Positions 60,526-64,000 of a DNA stretch of 64,000 bases are shown piece after piece. Position numbers and translations under genes: made by a program. The notes under the pieces are model-generated. The model was not told the origin of the DNA. It was given only the letters and a program-made list of their open reading frames with translations, and made no database searches. This stretch comes from Nocardioides sambongensis (GTDB taxonomy: Bacteria > Actinomycetota > Actinomycetes > Propionibacteriales > Nocardioidaceae): NCBI RefSeq assembly GCF_006494815.1, contig NZ_CP041091.1, positions 1,262,501 to 1,326,500 of the forward strand. Reading direction: 5' to 3'. How positions within the stretch are numbered: the stretch's first letter is position 1; every line of letters begins with the position of its first letter.

Positions 60526-61088
60526 CAGCCCTTCACGCGGCCGAGGTAGGAGGAGTCGCGGGTGTCGACCTTGACCTTCTCGCCCTGCTCCACGAAGAGC
60601 GGCACCTGGATCTCGTGGCCGGTCTCGACGGTGGCGGGCTTGGTGCGGCCGGTGGCGGAGTCGCCGACGACGCCGGGCTCGGTGTAGGTGATCACCAGCT
60701 CGACCGAGGCGGGGAGCTCGATGAAGAGGATCCGGCCCTCGTTCATCGCCAGGATCGCCTCGGCGTTCTCCAGGAGGAAGTGCTTCGCGTCACCGACGAT
60801 CTCCGGGGCGACCTCGAACTGCTCGTAGGTCTCGGTGTCCATGAACACGTAGTTCGTGCCGTCGTTGTACAGGTACTGGTAGCTGCGACGGTCGACGGTG
60901 GCGGTCTCCACCTTCGTGCCGGCGTTGAAGGTCTTGTCGACGTTCTTGCCCGACTCGACGTTCTTGATCTTGGTACGCACGAACGCGGGCCCCTTGCCCG
61001 GCTTGACGTGCTGGAACTCGACCACCTGCCACAGCTGGCCGTCCAGCTTGAGCACCATGCCGTTCTTGAGGTCGTTCGTGGTTGCCAT
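60525..61088 (-). CDS. efp: Elongation factor P
   Basis: Relieves ribosome stalling at polyproline. 187 residues in three domains. The tip loop is [11 protein letters not shown] with K32. This PGKGP loop is the actinobacterial type reported to work without lysine modification. Proline-rich proteins here, such as the MinD-like ATPase, are likely clients. ATG at 61088; 125 bases separate it from aroQ. Confidence 0.96.
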   Translation of the reverse strand: MATTNDLKNGMVLKLDGQLWQVVEFQHVKPGKGPAFVRTKIKNVESGKNVDKTFNAGTKVETATVDRRSYQYLYNDGTNYVFMDTETYEQFEVAPEIVGDAKHFLLENAEAILAMNEGRILFIELPASVELVITYTEPGVVGDSATGRTKPATVETGHEIQVPLFVEQGEKVKVDTRDSSYLGRVKG

Positions 61089-61213
61089 GCGTCCGTGTTC
61101 TCCGATGCGTGGTGAGCCAGGTGGGTCAGACCTGGATGGATTGTCAACGTGGTACCGCGGCCGCCGGAGGGCCGCCCGCTCTGCGAGTCCGGCCCCCGGG
61201 CCAACGCTGCAGT

Positions 61214-61654
61214 CTAGTGGGCGGGTGCGGCAGCGATGAATTCCAGCGCCTGCCGGTAGCCGTCGATGCCCTGGCCGCTGATCGTGGCCGCCGCGTGCGG
61301 TTCGACGTAGGAGGTGTGCCGGAACTGCTCCGGCCGCTGCTTCGGCTCGGAGATGTGCACCTCGACCAGCGGGGCGACGAGCTGGGCGCAGGCGTCGTAG
61401 AGGGCCAGCGAGTAGTGCGTCCAGGCAGCGGCGTTCAGCACCACCGGGGTCTCCTGGTCCGCGGCCGTGTTGAGCCAGTCCAACAGCTCGCCCTCGTGGT
61501 TGGTCTGCCGCACCTCGACGCGGAGCCCGAGTCCGCTGCCCCACTCCCGGCACATCCGGGCCAGGTCCTCGTGCGTGGTGTGACCGTAGATCTCCGGCTG
61601 CCGTCGACCCAGCCGGCCCAGGTTCGGACCGTTCAGCACCAGCACCGCACTCAT
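61214..61654 (-). CDS. aroQ: 3-dehydroquinate dehydratase, type II
   Basis: Shikimate pathway enzyme, 146 residues, dodecameric type [21 protein letters not shown] carries the active-site Tyr; [15 protein letters not shown] and VEVHISEP are the other conserved parts. The ATG at 61654 overlaps the aroB stop as ATGA. Confidence 0.96.
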   Translation of the reverse strand: MSAVLVLNGPNLGRLGRRQPEIYGHTTHEDLARMCREWGSGLGLRVEVRQTNHEGELLDWLNTAADQETPVVLNAAAWTHYSLALYDACAQLVAPLVEVHISEPKQRPEQFRHTSYVEPHAAATISGQGIDGYRQALEFIAAAPAH

Positions 61655-62760
61655 CGGTCCAGCACCGCCTCGAAGGCCGCCCGCAGGTGCTCCTCGCTCG
61701 GCCCGGCCAGCGAGACCGGCGAGGCGAGGCCGTCCAGCACCACGAAACGGATCAGCGAGCCGCGGGCCTTCTTGTCCACCCGCATCGCGGCCAGCAGCTC
61801 CTCGAACGTCGCGGCGCCGTCGTACGACGTCGGCAGGCCGACCCGGGACAGGACCGTGCGGTGGCGCTCGACGAGCGCCGGGTCCAGGTCGCCGGTGCGG
61901 CGGGCGAGCTCGGCCACGTAGACGCAGCCGATCGCGACGGCCTCGCCGTGGCGCACCGTGTAGCCGCTGGCCCGCTCGATCGCGTGCGCCAGCGTGTGGC
62001 CGTAGTTGAGCGCCTCGCGACCCGGGTGCCCGACGCTGGTGGTGCCGGCGGTCTCCTTCAGGTCCCCGGCCACGACCTCGGCCTTCACCCGGATGCCGCG
62101 CTCGATCAGCTCGGCGAGCGCCGGGGAGTCGGCGGTGATGGCGGCGGGGTCCGTCTCCTCGACGATCCGCAGGATCTCGGGGTCCCCGATGAAGCCGCAC
62201 TTGATCACCTCGGCGAGCCCGGCGACCAGGTCGACCCGGGGCAGCGAGGCGAGCAGCGCGAGGTCGCACAGCACGCCGGCCGGCTCGTGGAAGGAACCCA
62301 CCAGGTTCTTGCCGGCGTCGGTGTTGATCCCGGTCTTCCCGCCGACGGCGGCGTCGACCATCGCCAGCACCGTGGTCGGCACGTGCACGACCGCGACACC
62401 GCGCAGCCAGGTCGCCGCCACGAAACCGCCCAGGTCGGTGGTGGTGCCACCGCCGAGGGTGACCACCACGTCGGACCGGGTGAACCCCTCCTCGCCGAGG
62501 CCGTCCCAGCAGGCCGAGGCCACCTCGGCGGACTTCGCCTCCTCACCGTCGGGGACCTGGAGGACGACCACGTCGTAGTCGTCGAGCAGGTCGGCGAACG
62601 GGTCGAGCAGGTCCTCCAGCGACTCCGGGCAGACGATCGCCACCCGCTGGGCGCCGGACGGGATCAGGTCCCGCAGTCGGTCGAGCACCCCGTGTCCGAC
62701 CACCACGTCGTAGGGCGCGGCGGTCCGTACGCGGATCGTGGTGGGCGCGGTGGCGGTCAT
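61651..62760 (-). CDS. aroB: 3-dehydroquinate synthase
   Basis: Converts DAHP to 3-dehydroquinate with NAD and zinc. 369 residues. NAD part [20 protein letters not shown], then [20 protein letters not shown] and the zinc histidines in [12 protein letters not shown] and [10 protein letters not shown]. The ATG at 62760 overlaps the aroK stop. Confidence 0.97.
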   Translation of the reverse strand: MTATAPTTIRVRTAAPYDVVVGHGVLDRLRDLIPSGAQRVAIVCPESLEDLLDPFADLLDDYDVVVLQVPDGEEAKSAEVASACWDGLGEEGFTRSDVVVTLGGGTTTDLGGFVAATWLRGVAVVHVPTTVLAMVDAAVGGKTGINTDAGKNLVGSFHEPAGVLCDLALLASLPRVDLVAGLAEVIKCGFIGDPEILRIVEETDPAAITADSPALAELIERGIRVKAEVVAGDLKETAGTTSVGHPGREALNYGHTLAHAIERASGYTVRHGEAVAIGCVYVAELARRTGDLDPALVERHRTVLSRVGLPTSYDGAATFEELLAAMRVDKKARGSLIRFVVLDGLASPVSLAGPSEEHLRAAFEAVLDR

Positions 62761-63290
62761 CGGCGGATCAGCTCCTCGATCTCGGCAGCGACCGCGTCGG
62801 CGTCGCGGCCGTCGGTGTCGACGGTGTGGGAGGCGCAGGCCTGGTAGATCGGTGTGCGCTCGTCGAGCAGCGTCTTGATCCGTCCCCGCACGTTGCCCAG
62901 GAGCAGCGGCCGGGAGGAGCCGAGGCCGACCCGCTTGACCGCGTCGGAGAGCCCGACCCGGAGGAAGACGACCGTGCCGCCCGCGTCGACGTACCGGCCG
63001 AGTCGGGCGCGGGTGCCCGGGTCCAGCACCGAACCGCCGCCGAGGGAGAGCACGCCCGGGTGCTCGTCCATCGCGGCCGCCACCGCCTCCTGCTCGAGGG
63101 CGCGGAAGCGCGCCTCGCCCTCGTCGACGAACAGGTCGGCGATGGTGCGCCCGGTCCCCTGCTCCACGTCGGCGTCGGTGTCGCGGCACGCGACAGCGAA
63201 CCGTTGCGCCAGCAGCGCACCCACCGTCGACTTGCCGGCGCCCATCGGTCCGATCAGGACGACGAGCGGCCCGGCGGCCGTGCCGGCCAC
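62757..63290 (-). CDS. aroK: Shikimate kinase
   Basis: 177 residues. P-loop GPMGAGKSTVGALLA, shikimate-binding DTDADVEQ, and LSLGGGSVLDP are all present. It begins GTG at 63290, one base after aroC, and overlaps aroB by four bases. Confidence 0.96.
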   Translation of the reverse strand: MAGTAAGPLVVLIGPMGAGKSTVGALLAQRFAVACRDTDADVEQGTGRTIADLFVDEGEARFRALEQEAVAAAMDEHPGVLSLGGGSVLDPGTRARLGRYVDAGGTVVFLRVGLSDAVKRVGLGSSRPLLLGNVRGRIKTLLDERTPIYQACASHTVDTDGRDADAVAAEIEELIRR

Positions 63291-63291
63291 C

Positions 63292-64000
63292 TCAGCGGTA
63301 CCTCAGGGAGTCCAGGTAGCCGTTCACGTTGCGGCGCACCTCGCTGAGCGCGTCGCCGCCGAACTTCTCGGTGACCGCGTCGGCGAGCACCAGGGCCACC
63401 ATCGCCTCGGCCACGATGCCGGCGGCGGGCACCGCGCACACGTCGGAGCGCTGGTGGTGGGCGACGGCCTCCTCGCCGGTGGCGAGATCGACGGTGCGCA
63501 GCGCCCGCGGGACGGTGGCGATGGGCTTCATCGCGGCACGCACCCGCAGCACCTCTCCGGTGGTCATCCCACCCTCGGTGCCGCCGGAGCGGCCGGAGAC
63601 GCGGCGGATCCCGTCGACGGTCGGCACGATCTCGTCGTGGGCGGCGGAGCCCGGCGTGGCGGCCAGCTCGAACCCGTCGCCGACCTCGACCCCCTTGATC
63701 GCCTGGATGCCCATCAGCGCGCCGGCCAGGCGCGCGTCGAGGCGCCGGTCCCAGTGGACGTGCGACCCGAGGCCGGGCGGCAGGCCGTGCACGACCACCT
63801 CGACCACGCCGCCCAGGGTGTCCCCCTCCTTGTGCGCGGCGTCGATCCGCTCCACCATCCGCTGCGAGCCGTCGGCGTCGAAGCAGCGCACCGGGTCGGC
63901 GTCGAGCGCAGCGACGTCGTCGATGGTCGGCAGCGCGGTGCCGGGGGTGCGCACCCCGCCGATCTCCAGCACGTGCGACACGACGCTCGCCCCGGTGGCC
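63292..64000 (-). CDS. aroC: Chorismate synthase (C-terminal part; cut by window edge)
   Basis: Makes chorismate from EPSP using reduced FMN. The last 235 residues are present, reading in from the window edge with no internal break. Conserved segments are [40 protein letters not shown] and [10 protein letters not shown] near the middle. About 160 N-terminal residues are missing beyond 64000. It heads aroC-K-B-Q. Confidence 0.95.
   Translation of the reverse strand, partial: ATGASVVSHVLEIGGVRTPGTALPTIDDVAALDADPVRCFDADGSQRMVERIDAAHKEGDTLGGVVEVVVHGLPPGLGSHVHWDRRLDARLAGALMGIQAIKGVEVGDGFELAATPGSAAHDEIVPTVDGIRRVSGRSGGTEGGMTTGEVLRVRAAMKPIATVPRALRTVDLATGEEAVAHHQRSDVCAVPAAGIVAEAMVALVLADAVTEKFGGDALSEVRRNVNGYLDSLRYR

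Overview
The window is high-GC actinobacterial chromosome, most likely Nocardioides or a close relative in the Nocardioidaceae. The evidence is the partial 16S gene at the left edge, GTG/TTG starts with many 4-base stop/start overlaps, the actinobacterial-type integration host factor (mihF), the argC-J-B-D-F-R-G-H gene order and a helicase-dead PriA. It is almost entirely core genome. I see no IS element, prophage, CRISPR array or tRNA.

Layout, left to right; almost everything is on the minus strand, so transcription runs toward position 1. 1-281 is the 5' end of 16S rRNA with its leader and promoter (to 524) and a candidate arg terminator (581-607). 673-9834 is the complete arginine operon argC-[ACT-domain gene]-argJ-argB-argD-argF-argR-argG-argH. 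9902-13493 is pheS-pheT. 13801-21832, on the plus strand, is a respiratory nitrate reductase operon narGHJI plus the transporter narK. 21786-25053 is infC-rpmI-rplT, an rRNA methyltransferase and a sensor kinase. 25319-27723 holds an SseB-like gene and a plus-strand pair (a PLP enzyme and a P-loop kinase). 27728-33051 is ribD-ribE-ribBA-ribH-hisE-hisG and a PH-domain gene behind an FMN riboswitch. 33052-43311 holds rpe, a stand-alone LigD-type polymerase, a flavin oxidoreductase, rsmB, fmt, def, an RpfB-like factor, priA and metK. 43448-45921 is coaBC, rpoZ, gmk and mihF. 46103-57043 is the pyrimidine operon pyrR-B-C-carA-carB-pyrD-[lactate monooxygenase-like]-pyrF-[membrane protein] with a PyrR-type RNA site in its leader. 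57154-60079 holds a MinD-like ATPase and an FAD disulfide oxidoreductase. 60118-64000 is nusB-efp-aroQ-aroB-aroK-aroC (aroC is cut by the right edge).

Six essential or conserved genes (argG, pheT, pheS, ribD, priA, rpoZ) and gmk are broken by ten frameshifts in all. Each is repaired by adding one base to a G or C run, and most runs read as four where five are needed. This looks like systematic homopolymer under-calling in the source assembly, not pseudogenes. I therefore annotate full-length genes across the shifts.

I did not find a clearly new system. The most useful leads are: an ACT-domain gene inserted between argC and argJ; an ornithine carbamoyltransferase with an altered carbamoyl-phosphate loop; an 8-kb nar island placed exactly between the sensor kinase and pheS; an AUC start codon for infC behind an attenuator-like hairpin; a short PyrR-controlled leader; and an alpha-hydroxy-acid oxidase embedded in the pyrimidine operon.
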